NCBI GenBank assembly: GCA_014379885.1
Contig: JACMKW010000499.1
Location: 1-7,960, forward strand
DNA from: Rhizobacter sp.
GTDB lineage: Bacteria > Pseudomonadota > Gammaproteobacteria > Burkholderiales > Burkholderiaceae
Direction: 5' to 3'
DNA length: 7,960 nt
Part shown: piece after piece, positions 1 through 7,855 of the stretch
Numbering within the stretch: the first letter of the stretch is position 1
How the letters are laid out: every line of letters starts with the position of its first letter
Program-made: the position numbers and the translations under genes
The notes under the pieces: generated by a model
What the model saw: only the letters and a program-made list of their open reading frames with translations
What the model was told of the DNA's origin: nothing
Database searches by the model: none

Positions 1-924
1 ATGCATGCCACTCGGAATGGCACCCTGAGCCAACATGCGTTCACGCATGGCTGGCGTGTTGAGTGCCTTGGCCGCTTCCTGCTGCAAGCGGCTCACCACG
101 TCGGGCGGCGTGGCCGCGGGTGCCAGCAGCCCGAACCATGACGTGGCTTCGTAGCCCTTCAGGCTGGCTCCACCCACCTCTTCAACCGTGGGCAGTTCCA
201 GAATCGAGAACGAACGGGTGTTGCCAGTGACGGCCAACGCCTTCAGCTTGCCCGCCTTGATGTGCGGCATGGACGACGGGAGGTTGTCGAACATCAGGTC
301 CATGGTGCCGCCGAGCAGGTCGATCAGCGCCGGGCCTGAGCCGCGGTACGGGAAGTGAACCATGAAGGTTCCCGTCATGGTCTTGAACAGTTCGCCGGCC
401 AGATGGATGGACGTGCCATTGCCGGCGCTCGCCATGTTCAGCTTGCCGGGGTTGGCCTTGGCGTACTTGATCAGATCGGCCACGCTGTTGATCTTGGCTG
501 ACAGCGCCTTGGCCGGATTCATGACAAGCACGTTGGGCACATTGGCTACCAAGGTGATGGGCGCAAAGTCTTTGATCGGATCAAACGGCATGTTGGCGTA
601 GAGCGCAGCGTTGATGGCATGCGTGCCCACCGTGCCCATCAGCAAGGTATGCCCGTCGGCGTTCGACTTGGCCACCTCGGCCGCGCCCACGTTGCCGCCG
701 GCACCGGCCTTGTTGTCGACGACAAACGGCTGTCCGAATGCCTTCTGCAGCTCGGGTGCGAGCGCTCGGGCCAGCACGTCGGTCGTGCCGCCGGGTGCGA
801 ACGGCACCACGATGCGCACCGGCTTGGTCGGCCACGCCTGTGCCATCGCACGGCCGGACTGAAGTGCGAAGGGTAAGGAGGCGGCTGCCAGCAGCAAACG
901 TCGGCGATCAGCTTGTGATGTCAT
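1..924 (-). CDS. Bug-family (TctC-like) periplasmic solute-binding protein, 3' end outside window
   Basis: Tripartite tricarboxylate transporter substrate-binding (Bug) receptor. Members capture organic acids or similar small solutes in the periplasm and pass them to TctAB-type permeases, though many Bug genes are orphans. The 308 visible codons have no stop and end in ...IPSGMH; full-length members are about 320-330 residues, so only a short tail is missing. The N-terminus is an export signal with a Tat-like arginine run ([11 protein letters not shown], residues 5-15) and a likely cleavage after AMA (residues 26-28). The mature part begins [19 protein letters not shown], a typical Bug opening with the PGG ligand loop. 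Later hallmarks are a GYTLLMG-like segment, [11 protein letters not shown], and [14 protein letters not shown]. The ATG at 924 is the only start that gives the complete signal peptide. No strong Shine-Dalgarno is visible. The gene is divergent from the DUF1304 gene. The ligand cannot be read from the sequence, and no permease genes are in view. Confidence 0.93.
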   Translation of the reverse strand, partial: MTSQADRRRLLLAAASLPFALQSGRAMAQAWPTKPVRIVVPFAPGGTTDVLARALAPELQKAFGQPFVVDNKAGAGGNVGAAEVAKSNADGHTLLMGTVGTHAINAALYANMPFDPIKDFAPITLVANVPNVLVMNPAKALSAKINSVADLIKYAKANPGKLNMASAGNGTSIHLAGELFKTMTGTFMVHFPYRGSGPALIDLLGGTMDLMFDNLPSSMPHIKAGKLKALAVTGNTRSFSILELPTVEEVGGASLKGYEATSWFGLLAPAATPPDVVSRLQQEAAKALNTPAMRERMLAQGAIPSGMH

Positions 925-1019
925 GACAGTGCGGTTGAACGCGAAGCGATGGGTGCGGCGGACTATGCTTGCCGAGCGGCAGGCTGCAAAGGCGGGAATG
1001 CCCGTAGCGCGGCTCGGCC

Positions 1020-1046
1020 GTGTTGCCCATGCGGCGCTGGGCACAC
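1020..1046. promoter_or_regulatory. imperfect inverted repeat in the divergent Bug/DUF1304 intergenic region
   Basis: The arms GTGTTGCCCA (1020-1029) and TGGGCACAC (1038-1046) pair over nine positions with one bulged base around an 8-base centre. It lies in the 187-base gap between two divergent genes, where a shared operator would be expected. No T run follows on either strand, so it is not a good terminator. I see no convincing -35/-10 pair for either gene. A weak candidate for the Bug gene is TTGCAG, 16 bases, CATAGT on the minus strand at about 961-988. An operator role is inference only. Confidence 0.25.
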
Positions 1047-1100
1047 GCCGGGGTAAGCTGATGTTCCAAATCAAGGCGCCAACACGGTGTGACGCGCCAC

Positions 1101-1105
1101 AGGAG
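1101..1105 (+). promoter_or_regulatory. ribosome binding site fixing the DUF1304 start
   Basis: AGGAG lies six bases before the ATG at 1112. The same frame is open back to an ATG at 923, but that longer form would begin inside the start region of the divergent Bug gene and add a basic, non-family N-terminus. The good Shine-Dalgarno therefore decides the start at 1112. Confidence 0.85.
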
Positions 1106-1111
1106 ATTCGA

Positions 1112-1480
1112 ATGCTGATTGCGTCCGTGCTGGTGGGCCTGGTGGCCCTGATCCATGTCTACATCCTGGTGCTGGAGATGTTTCTCTGGGACACGCCCAA
1201 GGGCCGCAAGGTGTTCAACACCACGCCCGAATTCGCCGCCGAGTCGAAGGTGTTGGCCGCCAACCAGGGGCTGTACAACGGCTTTCTGGCAGCGGGCCTG
1301 ATCTGGAGCCTGCTCTTGGGCATCGGCCTGGGCGCCTCGGGTCGCCCAGTGGCGCTGTTCTTCCTGGGTTGCGTGCTGGTGGCCGGCCTCTATGGCGCCG
1401 CCACCGCCACGCGCAAAATCCTGTACGTGCAGGCGCTGCCAGCCGCGGTGGCGATTGCCGCGGTGTTGTTCCTGAGCTAA
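1112..1480 (+). CDS. DUF1304 family small integral membrane protein
   Basis: A 122-residue hydrophobic protein of the DUF1304 family, usual length about 115-125 residues. Family members are inner-membrane proteins of unknown function. The first helix ([20 protein letters not shown]) carries the characteristic His and leads into [11 protein letters not shown] (roughly residues 21-31). The conserved [16 protein letters not shown] block follows at about residues 47-62 and begins helix 2. Two more helices run at about 78-95 and 104-121, giving four in all. The start is set by AGGAG at 1101-1105. The stop at 1478-1480 is 65 bases before the likely start of the histidine kinase on the same strand, with no terminator between, so co-transcription is plausible. 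Family assignment is confident from the motifs; molecular function is unknown. Confidence 0.92.
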   Translation: MLIASVLVGLVALIHVYILVLEMFLWDTPKGRKVFNTTPEFAAESKVLAANQGLYNGFLAAGLIWSLLLGIGLGASGRPVALFFLGCVLVAGLYGAATATRKILYVQALPAAVAIAAVLFLS

Positions 1481-1545
1481 AGCGAGCCCTCACCGAGGCG
1501 CCCTGCCCCACTCGGCACTGCCAACGCGAGTACATTGCTCGCCAA

Positions 1546-3360
<1,815 letters not shown>

Positions 3361-3375
<15 letters not shown>

Positions 3376-4170
3376 GCCGCTCAAGCCGCCGCCCACGGCC
3401 ATGGCCAGCGCTTCGAAGATGGCGATGTCGGGGTGGTAGTTGCGAAACACGAAGTCGTAATCGGCGTGGCGGCGTTCGCGTGCCATGGCCTCGGAGGTGA
3501 CGGTGTCGCGGAACAGGACACGGTGCGGCAGGCCACCGGCATGCTGCAAGGGGCACATGCGCTCGTCACCGAACAGGTCGGTGAAGCCCAGGCTTTCGTA
3601 GGTGCGCAGCAGCGAGCGGCGTGAACCGGCCAGCACGCCACTGATCTGCATCGCGATGCAGAACAGGTGGCTGGCCTTCACCAAGGCCAGGCGCACCGGC
3701 TGGTCGTAGCCCGGCTGCACACACAGGCGCGTGATTTCAGCCAGCAGCTGGCCACGGCGCGCGGGCGGCAGCTCAATGCTGCGCTCGATCTGCAGCGGTA
3801 CGCTGCGGTTGCTCTGCACCCGCGCCGAGCCCACCACGGCGCCGGTGTGTTTGTCTTCGGCGAAGAAGATGGTGGTGTCGCTCAGGAGGTCGAGCGGGTC
3901 GGCGCTGCCGAAGGCCGCGGCCTGGTCCGGCAGGTGGCGGCCATAGGCCACTTGGCGCAGCGCCTGCACTCGCAGCAGCTGGGGGGTGCTGCACACCACA
4001 CGCACACGAAACGGCAGCAGGTGCTCCACGACGGGCGCCGCTCTCGGGGGGGCGCCGAGAAGCCCGTCGAAACCGGGTTCGCTGCGGTGCAGCGCATGGC
4101 CCTGCGAGAACATTTCCAGTGCCCGCGGCACCGGCACCAGCGTGGCTGATGGCAGTTCGTCCCTGTACAT
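3361..4170 (-). CDS. FeeM-like GNAT-fold protein, putative N-acyl amino acid synthase
   Basis: A 269-residue cytosolic protein resembling the FeeM/autoinducer-synthase branch of the acyltransferase fold. Characterised FeeM joins a fatty-acyl group from acyl-ACP to an amino acid. Visible features in order: [25 protein letters not shown] without the spaces of a signal peptide (residues 56-80, the basic recruitment and R-x-x-VY-like segment); an acidic DPLD stretch (91-94); the beta-strand pair [20 protein letters not shown] (101-120); EITRL (Glu145, Arg148), which resembles the E-x-S-R segment of LuxI-type synthases; then [13 protein letters not shown] (163-175), [19 protein letters not shown] (181-199), the block [13 protein letters not shown] (208-220), and FRNYHPDI (242-249). 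AAAGGA six bases before the ATG supports the start. The gene follows the secreted hydrolase on the same strand after 149 bases and overlaps the kinase tail-to-tail. Family call is moderately confident; substrate and product are inferred, and an uncharacterised GNAT is the alternative. Confidence 0.68.
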
Positions 4171-4319
4171 GCTGGGTCCTTTGGTCGGGCCTTCGGCCTC
4201 TGGGGTCTAGCAAGCTCCCGACACAAGCATCTCAGACAGGGTAAATCGCGTGCACCTCAACTGTTGCCAAATGTGATGAAACCCGGCGCCCGGTAACGGC
4301 GCGTGCAGTTGGTGACAAC
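4171..4319 (-). other. intergenic region upstream of the FeeM-like gene
   Basis: 149 bases between two minus-strand genes. It holds the Shine-Dalgarno AAAGGA of the downstream gene (4177-4182). An 8-base direct repeat, CGCGTGCA, occurs at 4247-4254 and 4300-4307, 53 bases apart. A weak GCGCC/GGCGC hairpin around CGGTAAC lies near 4285-4302. A TTGGCA hexamer on the minus strand (near 4264-4270) is a possible -35, but no good -10 sits at the right distance. No T-rich terminator follows the hydrolase stop, so read-through from the hydrolase gene remains possible. Confidence 0.3.
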
Positions 4320-5756
4320 TCAACGGCCCGTAGCCGGCTGTGGCCACAGAAAATGCGCGTCGCCGATGTAGTCGGTACCCCGCCAATCGCTCACCGAAAA
4401 GAAAATCCGGCTCGCCACCGGCATTTCGACGCCACGTTCGCTTGCTTGCAGGCTCACGCCGGCCAGGTCGAAGCGGCTGTTGTCGGTGCGTATGGCCACA
4501 CGGCCACGCAGCCGCAAATTTGTGGCCGTGACCTCACTGCCCTGCGCCGAAAGCGCCACGTCGTCGCTCTCGATCACGCTGTCTTCGATGGTCAGCGACG
4601 AGGCTTTCAGCGTGAGCTGCTTCAGCCGGGCGCCTTCGATGCGCGCGTTGGCGCAGTTCTCGAGCGTGATGCTGTCGAAGCTGCCGCTGTAGCGCTGGTC
4701 TGGCGCATCGCGACATATCACGTCGCCTTGCGAGGCCCCGCTCACCTCGGCCACATGCCGGGGCGACAGTGGTGAAGCCAGCGCTTCCAGCAGCAAGCGG
4801 TTGAAGGCGTCGGGGCTGTCTTCCATGGGTGTGTGGCCCACGCCGTCCATCACACGCAGGCGTGCGTCGGGCAGACGCGCGGCCAGCAGGCCGGCGGTGC
4901 GCAAGGGCGCCACCGGGTCGTTGCGGCCCCAGATCACGGTGGTGGGCGCGGTGGTCTCGCGAATGGCGGCGCCGAAGTCGTGCTCGACCAGGCCAAGCGC
5001 GGCGTCCACCTGTGTGTAGCGGCCCAGCAGCGCGTAACGCACGCTCGGGTTCTGCACCAGCCAGCGGGCCAGGTCGAACCGCTCATCGAGCCCGAAGAAC
5101 AGGGCACGGCTGAGGTCATTGACACGTTCGTCGAAGCCCCGCAAAAACCGGTCAACCACCGACACGCCCACCTGCGGGCTGCGCACCCGGGCCAAGTGGC
5201 GTGCGAACACCGTCTTGAACAAGATGCCGGCCGCGTCGACCAGCACCAGGCGATCGACCTTGTCGGCATGGGCGTTCGCAAAATACAGGCTCACCGCACC
5301 GCCCAGCGAATGACCCACCACGTGCACACGCCGGCCGGGGGCTGTTTGTTCCAGCACCTGGGTCAGCGCGCTGCCGAGTGCGGGGAACGAATAGACCTGC
5401 GGTGACCCCGGTGACGCGCCAAAACCCGGCAGGTCGAGTGCCACCACATGGAACTGCTCCGCCAAGGTGGGCACCACGCTCGCCCAGTCACGGTGGGCGT
5501 TGTTGCCCAGGCCATGCACCAGCAGCACGGTGCGTGCGTGCTGCTTGCCGGCCTCGCCGACCAGCACCCGCTGCCCCTGGCGCAACAGCAGGCAGCGGTA
5601 GCGCAACTGCGGCAAGCGCGCGGGCATGGCCGACGCTGCATCGGCCACACGGTTCGCGCAAGGCTCGGCTGGCGGTGTCTCGGCCGCCATCGCCATGGCA
5701 CACGCCACAGCTGCCAGGCACCCCACGACCAACGATCTCCACACAGGTTTCAACAT
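4320..5756 (-). CDS. exported alpha/beta hydrolase with C-terminal beta-solenoid-like extension
   Basis: A 478-residue serine hydrolase. Residues 1-24 form a signal peptide ending AMA-A, so the enzyme is probably periplasmic or secreted. The alpha/beta hydrolase fold spans about 53-328: strand LLVHGLGNNAHRDW with oxyanion HG at 81-82; LDLPGFGASPG (108-117); nucleophile elbow GHSLGG with Ser150; WGRNDPV with Asp280; GVGHTPMED with His308. The full triad is present. Core architecture resembles lipase, esterase or C-C hydrolase enzymes of this superfamily; the substrate is unknown. Residues about 345-465 are extra: short strand-forming segments with small residues repeating every 20-22 residues, for example VALSAQGSEVTATNLRLRGR then VAIRTDNSRFDLAGVSLQAS, as in a right-handed beta-helix. 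Cys348 and Cys368 could form a disulphide. The start at 5756 gives the signal peptide; no clear Shine-Dalgarno is visible. It is divergent from the DUF3617 gene and upstream of the FeeM-like gene. Confidence 0.9.
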   Translation of the reverse strand: MLKPVWRSLVVGCLAAVACAMAMAAETPPAEPCANRVADAASAMPARLPQLRYRCLLLRQGQRVLVGEAGKQHARTVLLVHGLGNNAHRDWASVVPTLAEQFHVVALDLPGFGASPGSPQVYSFPALGSALTQVLEQTAPGRRVHVVGHSLGGAVSLYFANAHADKVDRLVLVDAAGILFKTVFARHLARVRSPQVGVSVVDRFLRGFDERVNDLSRALFFGLDERFDLARWLVQNPSVRYALLGRYTQVDAALGLVEHDFGAAIRETTAPTTVIWGRNDPVAPLRTAGLLAARLPDARLRVMDGVGHTPMEDSPDAFNRLLLEALASPLSPRHVAEVSGASQGDVICRDAPDQRYSGSFDSITLENCANARIEGARLKQLTLKASSLTIEDSVIESDDVALSAQGSEVTATNLRLRGRVAIRTDNSRFDLAGVSLQASERGVEMPVASRIFFSVSDWRGTDYIGDAHFLWPQPATGR

Positions 5757-5765
5757 TCGTTGCCA

Positions 5766-5797
5766 CGGCCAGAGCTACTGGGCGCTCATTCTGGCCG
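5766..5797. promoter_or_regulatory. perfect 8-bp inverted repeat in the hydrolase/DUF3617 divergent region
   Basis: CGGCCAGA (5766-5773) and TCTGGCCG (5790-5797) are exact inverted copies separated by 16 bases. The right-hand edge of the dyad, as read on the minus strand, ends nine bases before the hydrolase ATG. It could be an operator for the divergent pair or, if transcribed, a hairpin covering the translation initiation region. There is no T run, so it is not a terminator. Confidence 0.35.
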
Positions 5798-5820
5798 ATG
5801 GCACCAGCATGTGACGCCTT

Positions 5821-5858
5821 GTGTCAGAGGGAACCCAGCCCGCGCGCAGGTGTCAGAG
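5821..5858 (+). repeat. direct repeat GTGTCAGAG, two copies
   Basis: GTGTCAGAG occurs at 5821-5829 and again at 5850-5858, with starts 29 bases apart, just upstream of the DUF3617 ribosome binding site. The spacing is close to three helical turns, compatible with tandem binding of a regulator. A role is inference; two 9-base copies could also be chance. Confidence 0.35.
5830..5857 (+). promoter_or_regulatory. possible ECF-sigma-like promoter for the DUF3617 gene
   Basis: GGAACC (5830-5835), a 16-base spacer, and GTCAGA (5852-5857) resemble the GGAAC-type -35 and TC-containing -10 of ECF sigma factor promoters. Transcription would start near 5864, only just ahead of the Shine-Dalgarno, giving a leader of about 15 bases. 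The second element overlaps one copy of a 9-base direct repeat, so an operator reading is equally possible. Low confidence. Confidence 0.22.
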
Positions 5859-5864
5859 TCTCAC

Positions 5865-5872
5865 AAAGGAGA
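5865..5872 (+). promoter_or_regulatory. strong ribosome binding site deciding a TTG start
   Basis: AAAGGAGA lies seven bases before TTG at 5880. No ATG or GTG in this frame is correctly placed, and the frame upstream is open only as the antisense of the hydrolase gene. The Shine-Dalgarno and the signal peptide that starts exactly here fix the start. Confidence 0.88.
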
Positions 5873-5879
5873 TATCCGA

Positions 5880-6440
5880 TTGAAAACATTGACCCTCGCC
5901 CTCTGTCTGGCCGCCGGCTGCCTGCAAGCCGCTCATGCACAGACCAACCAAACCCCCGCACCCCTGAAGATCGAACCCGGCCTGTGGGAAATCAACATTG
6001 CACTCAAGAGCCAGAGCGGCATGGCCGAAGCCGCGATGAAGCAGGCCCAGGCCTACATCAGCCAGTTGCCGCCTGAAAAGCGCAAGGCGGTGGAGGAAAT
6101 GATGACGTCGCAGGGCGTCCGCCTGGGCGACAAGAGCAGCAGCGTCAAGGCCTGCATCAGCAAGGAAGACGCCGAGCGCGGCGAGATCCCGCAACAGGCC
6201 GGCGACTGCACGCAGCAGGTGCTGGAGCGCAACAACCAATCGATGAAGGTGAAGTTCAGCTGCACCACCTCGCCACCCGCGAGCGGTGAAGCGGTGGTGA
6301 ACTTCCAGAGCCCCACGGCTTACACCAGCCAGGGCACCGTCGACACCGTGGTCATGGGCCAGCCTGAGCGTGTGAACGTCAACCAGACAGGCCGCTGGCT
6401 GGGCACCGAGTGCGGCACGGTCAAGCAGTTGGGGAAGTAA
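5880..6440 (+). CDS. DUF3617 family exported protein, TTG start
   Basis: A 186-residue secreted protein of the DUF3617 family, which is common in proteobacteria and has no established function. Initiation at TTG gives a signal peptide MKTLTLALCLAAGCLQAAHA with cleavage after residue 20. The mature part opens with the family motif EPGLWEINIAL (residues 32-42). It continues with a helical charged stretch (about 46-77) and VKACISKEDAERGEIPQ (89-105), and ends with GRWLGTECG (171-179). Four mature cysteines, Cys92, Cys110, Cys128 and Cys178, match the family pattern and could form two disulphides in the periplasm. The length is normal for the family. The stop overlaps the end of the convergent GNAT gene by 20 bases. 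The gene is divergent from the exported hydrolase, with which it shares a 123-base control region. Family confident, role unknown. Confidence 0.92.
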   Translation: MKTLTLALCLAAGCLQAAHAQTNQTPAPLKIEPGLWEINIALKSQSGMAEAAMKQAQAYISQLPPEKRKAVEEMMTSQGVRLGDKSSSVKACISKEDAERGEIPQQAGDCTQQVLERNNQSMKVKFSCTTSPPASGEAVVNFQSPTAYTSQGTVDTVVMGQPERVNVNQTGRWLGTECGTVKQLGK

Positions 6441-6987
6441 CTGGGGGCGTAGCGCCCGCCACGGCCTTGTAGAAAAAGACTGTGGCGCACAGCCCGCCTG
6501 CGGGCAGCAGCGCAAAGCCGGGGATCACCCCGCAGCGCTGCCAGCCCAGGCGTTCATACAGGCGCTCGGCATCGGCACTGGCGGTGTCGAGCACGAGCAG
6601 CGTCTTGTGCAGGTCTGCCGCCTTGGCTTCGAGCGCGCTCATCAAGGCATGGCCGACACCGTGCTTGCGGGCGCGGCGGTGCACTTGCAGCTTGGCGACC
6701 TCCGCGCGATGCGGCTGGTTCTCGGGCATGTCGACCAGCAGTTGCACCGTGCCGTCGATGCGGCCTGCGGCATTGCGCGCGACGAACAACACACGCTCAC
6801 CCTGGGCCACACCCGCGGCCACCTTCTTCCAGAAAGCGCGGGCCTTGGCCTGGGACATGGGCTCGATGAAACCGACCGAGGCGCCGCCGGTCACCGTGTC
6901 GATCAGCAGTTCGCACAAAGCATCGATCTCGGCTCGCGCTGTGGCTGCGTCGAGCTGTTGCACCTGCACCGCAGACGAAACACTCAT
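6421..6987 (-). CDS. GNAT family N-acetyltransferase
   Basis: A 188-residue cytosolic acetyl-CoA-dependent acyltransferase. The acetyl-CoA site is clear: strand AEVAKLQVHRRARKHGVGHALM (residues 95-116) with the Q/R-x-x-G-x-G/A loop R107-K-H-G110-V-G112, followed by the helix ALMSALEAKAADL. The C-terminal half has LLVLDT (130-135), the LYERLGW helix (143-149) and a final FFYK strand (171-174). The N-terminus SVGFIEPMSQAKARAFWKK (37-55) is typical of a common Burkholderiales GNAT subgroup. The substrate cannot be deduced. The start ATG overlaps the stop of the XRE-cupin gene as ATGA (6984-6987). AGGAGA (6993-6998, minus strand) inside the end of that gene is the ribosome binding site, so translational coupling is likely. 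The last 20 bases overlap the DUF3617 gene in the opposite direction. Confidence 0.93.
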   Translation of the reverse strand: MSVSSAVQVQQLDAATARAEIDALCELLIDTVTGGASVGFIEPMSQAKARAFWKKVAAGVAQGERVLFVARNAAGRIDGTVQLLVDMPENQPHRAEVAKLQVHRRARKHGVGHALMSALEAKAADLHKTLLVLDTASADAERLYERLGWQRCGVIPGFALLPAGGLCATVFFYKAVAGATPPVTSPTA

Positions 6988-7589
6988 GAAAATCTCCTGG
7001 GTGATGCCACGCTGGCCAACGCCACAAGGTAGCGCGCAGCCCAGCGCGTGGGGTTGCGAAACGACACCGGCTGGTCGAGCGACATGGCCAGGCAGTCGCC
7101 CTCGGTGAGCTTGTGGCGCTCAACACCCACCGTCACGGTGATGTTGCCTTCGATCACCCACACCTGTTGGTGAACACCGGTGCGCCCGGCGCCCGCTTCG
7201 TAGCTCACCTGCGCACCGGGCGGGAAGCTCACCTCCACCAACTGCAGGAGCGAATCAAGGCCCGGTGGCGACAGCGCTCTGCGCACGTAACCCGAATCGG
7301 GGTCTTGCCACTCGGGCTGGGCCGCGCGGCGTGCCAGCGGTGACGGCAGTTCGGCACGGTGCGAAGCCTCGAACAAGCTGTTGAGCGTGACACCCAGGCC
7401 AGCGGCCAGCTTGTCGAGCAAGGCCGCCGTGGGACTGCTCTCACCGCGCTCCACCACCGAGATCATGGACCGGCTCACACCGGAGCGAGCGGCCAGCTGC
7501 TCCAAGGTCAAGCCTTGGGCGGCGCGCAGATCGCGTACACGGCGGGCGATGCGCTGGTCGAGATTCGTTTCTTCTTCATCCGTCATCAT
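6984..7589 (-). CDS. XRE family transcriptional regulator with C-terminal cupin
   Basis: A 201-residue DNA-binding regulator. The N-terminal lambda-repressor-type helix-turn-helix covers about residues 13-73, with the recognition region TLEQLAARSGVSRSMISVVE (28-47) and the PTAALLDKLAAGLGV helices. A linker of about 40 residues leads to a small cupin barrel (about 115-192): FPPGAQVSYE, then HQQVWVIEGNITVTVG (140-155), EGDCLAMSLDQPVSFRNPT (163-181), and a final ARYLVALA strand. Such proteins usually sense a small ligand through the cupin and control a neighbouring gene, here the GNAT downstream that overlaps by four bases. Two adjacent ATG codons (7589 and 7586) are available; neither has a Shine-Dalgarno. 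Autoregulation is likely by family habit, and a short AAAG-ACA-CTTT dyad at 7641-7651 just upstream of the promoter is a candidate site. Confidence 0.94.
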   Translation of the reverse strand: MMTDEEETNLDQRIARRVRDLRAAQGLTLEQLAARSGVSRSMISVVERGESSPTAALLDKLAAGLGVTLNSLFEASHRAELPSPLARRAAQPEWQDPDSGYVRRALSPPGLDSLLQLVEVSFPPGAQVSYEAGAGRTGVHQQVWVIEGNITVTVGVERHKLTEGDCLAMSLDQPVSFRNPTRWAARYLVALASVASPRRFS

Positions 7590-7597
7590 GGAACTGA

Positions 7598-7626
7598 AAT
7601 CTACTTTATTAGAACTTGGTCGTCAA
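7598..7626 (-). promoter_or_regulatory. sigma70-type promoter of the XRE-GNAT operon
   Basis: On the minus strand, TTGACG (7626-7621) and TAGATT (7603-7598) are separated by exactly 17 bases. This is the best promoter match in the window and sits in its most AT-rich stretch. The -10 ends eight bases before the first ATG of the regulator, so transcription would begin within one or two bases of the start codon. Confidence 0.55.
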
Positions 7627-7673
7627 CCGCAGTTGGATGTAAAGACACTTTCACGATGACACCTTGCTTTGCA

Positions 7674-7703
7674 CAGCGGCAACATGGGCGCGACGCGCCG
7701 CTG
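7674..7703. repeat. nested GC-rich inverted repeats
   Basis: CAGCGGC (7674-7680) and GCCGCTG (7697-7703) are inverted copies. Inside them, GGCGCG-A-CGCGCC (7687-7699) is a perfect 13-base dyad centred on 7693. The two structures compete for some of the same bases. They lie between the divergent XRE and lipoprotein genes. No T run follows, so an operator or leader hairpin is more likely than a terminator. No clear promoter for the lipoprotein gene was found near it. Confidence 0.35.
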
Positions 7704-7757
7704 GTAGAACTGCGAACAACAAGATCTCACTCGATTCCGACGCACCTCAGCCAGCCT

Positions 7758-7831
7758 CCGTTCGCCTTGAGCCTGTCAAAAGGAATCGGCGCCGTGCTGT
7801 GCGCACCCTTCGACAGGCTCAGGGCGAACGG
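7758..7831. repeat. REP-like intergenic palindrome
   Basis: Two 26-base arms (7758-7783 and 7806-7831) are inverted copies matching at 23 of 26 positions, around a 22-base loop. The right arm carries CCCTTCGACAGGCTCAGGGC followed by GAACGG, a core I recognise from dispersed intergenic palindromes in many proteobacteria. The three differences are all transitions and all lie in the left arm relative to that core, suggesting the left arm has decayed. Such elements form stable hairpins in RNA and are usually spread by REP-associated tyrosine transposases, none of which is visible here. Confidence 0.8.
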
Positions 7832-7835
7832 AATG

Positions 7836-7854
7836 CAGGCTCATGGCGAACGGA
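7836..7854 (+). repeat. partial direct copy of the REP-like right arm
   Basis: The 19 bases from 7836 match the last part of the right arm (7814-7832) at all but one position, CAGGCTCAKGGCGAACGGA, where K is G in the first copy and T in the second. The copies start 22 bases apart. This looks like a small duplication or a second, truncated element, and its end merges into the ribosome binding site of the next gene. Confidence 0.7.
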
Positions 7855-7855
7855 G
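7852..7855 (+). promoter_or_regulatory. ribosome binding site of the lipoprotein gene, within repeat-derived sequence
   Basis: GGAG lies ten bases before the ATG at 7866, slightly longer than optimal. Its first three bases belong to the partial REP-like copy that ends at 7854. An in-frame ATG at 7833 also exists but would put polar residues ahead of the signal peptide. Confidence 0.5.

Noticed and set aside
923..1111. Longer form of the DUF1304 protein starting at 923
   Set aside because: The added residues are basic and not part of the family, and AGGAG six bases before 1112 marks the real start.
1369..1545. Upstream extension of the kinase frame to 1369
   Set aside because: The extension overlaps the DUF1304 gene and encodes Arg-rich out-of-frame sequence; starts at or after 1546 fit the membrane sensor better.
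3667..4149. Plus-strand open frame of 160 codons opposite the FeeM-like gene
   Set aside because: Composition is typical of an antisense frame and no motif is visible, while the minus strand has coherent domain structure and a ribosome binding site.
4285..4302. Hairpin after the hydrolase gene as a terminator
   Set aside because: The stem is only five pairs and no T tract follows on the minus strand.
4833..5405. Plus-strand open frame of 190 codons opposite the hydrolase
   Set aside because: Antisense of the Ser-Asp-His catalytic domain, with no family resemblance or ribosome binding site.
5448..5879. Upstream extension of the DUF3617 frame
   Set aside because: It is antisense to the hydrolase gene and would bury the signal peptide in the middle of the protein.
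7758..7831. Palindrome as an intrinsic terminator
   Set aside because: No T run follows on either strand, and it lies upstream of a gene on one side and far from the end of any gene on the other.
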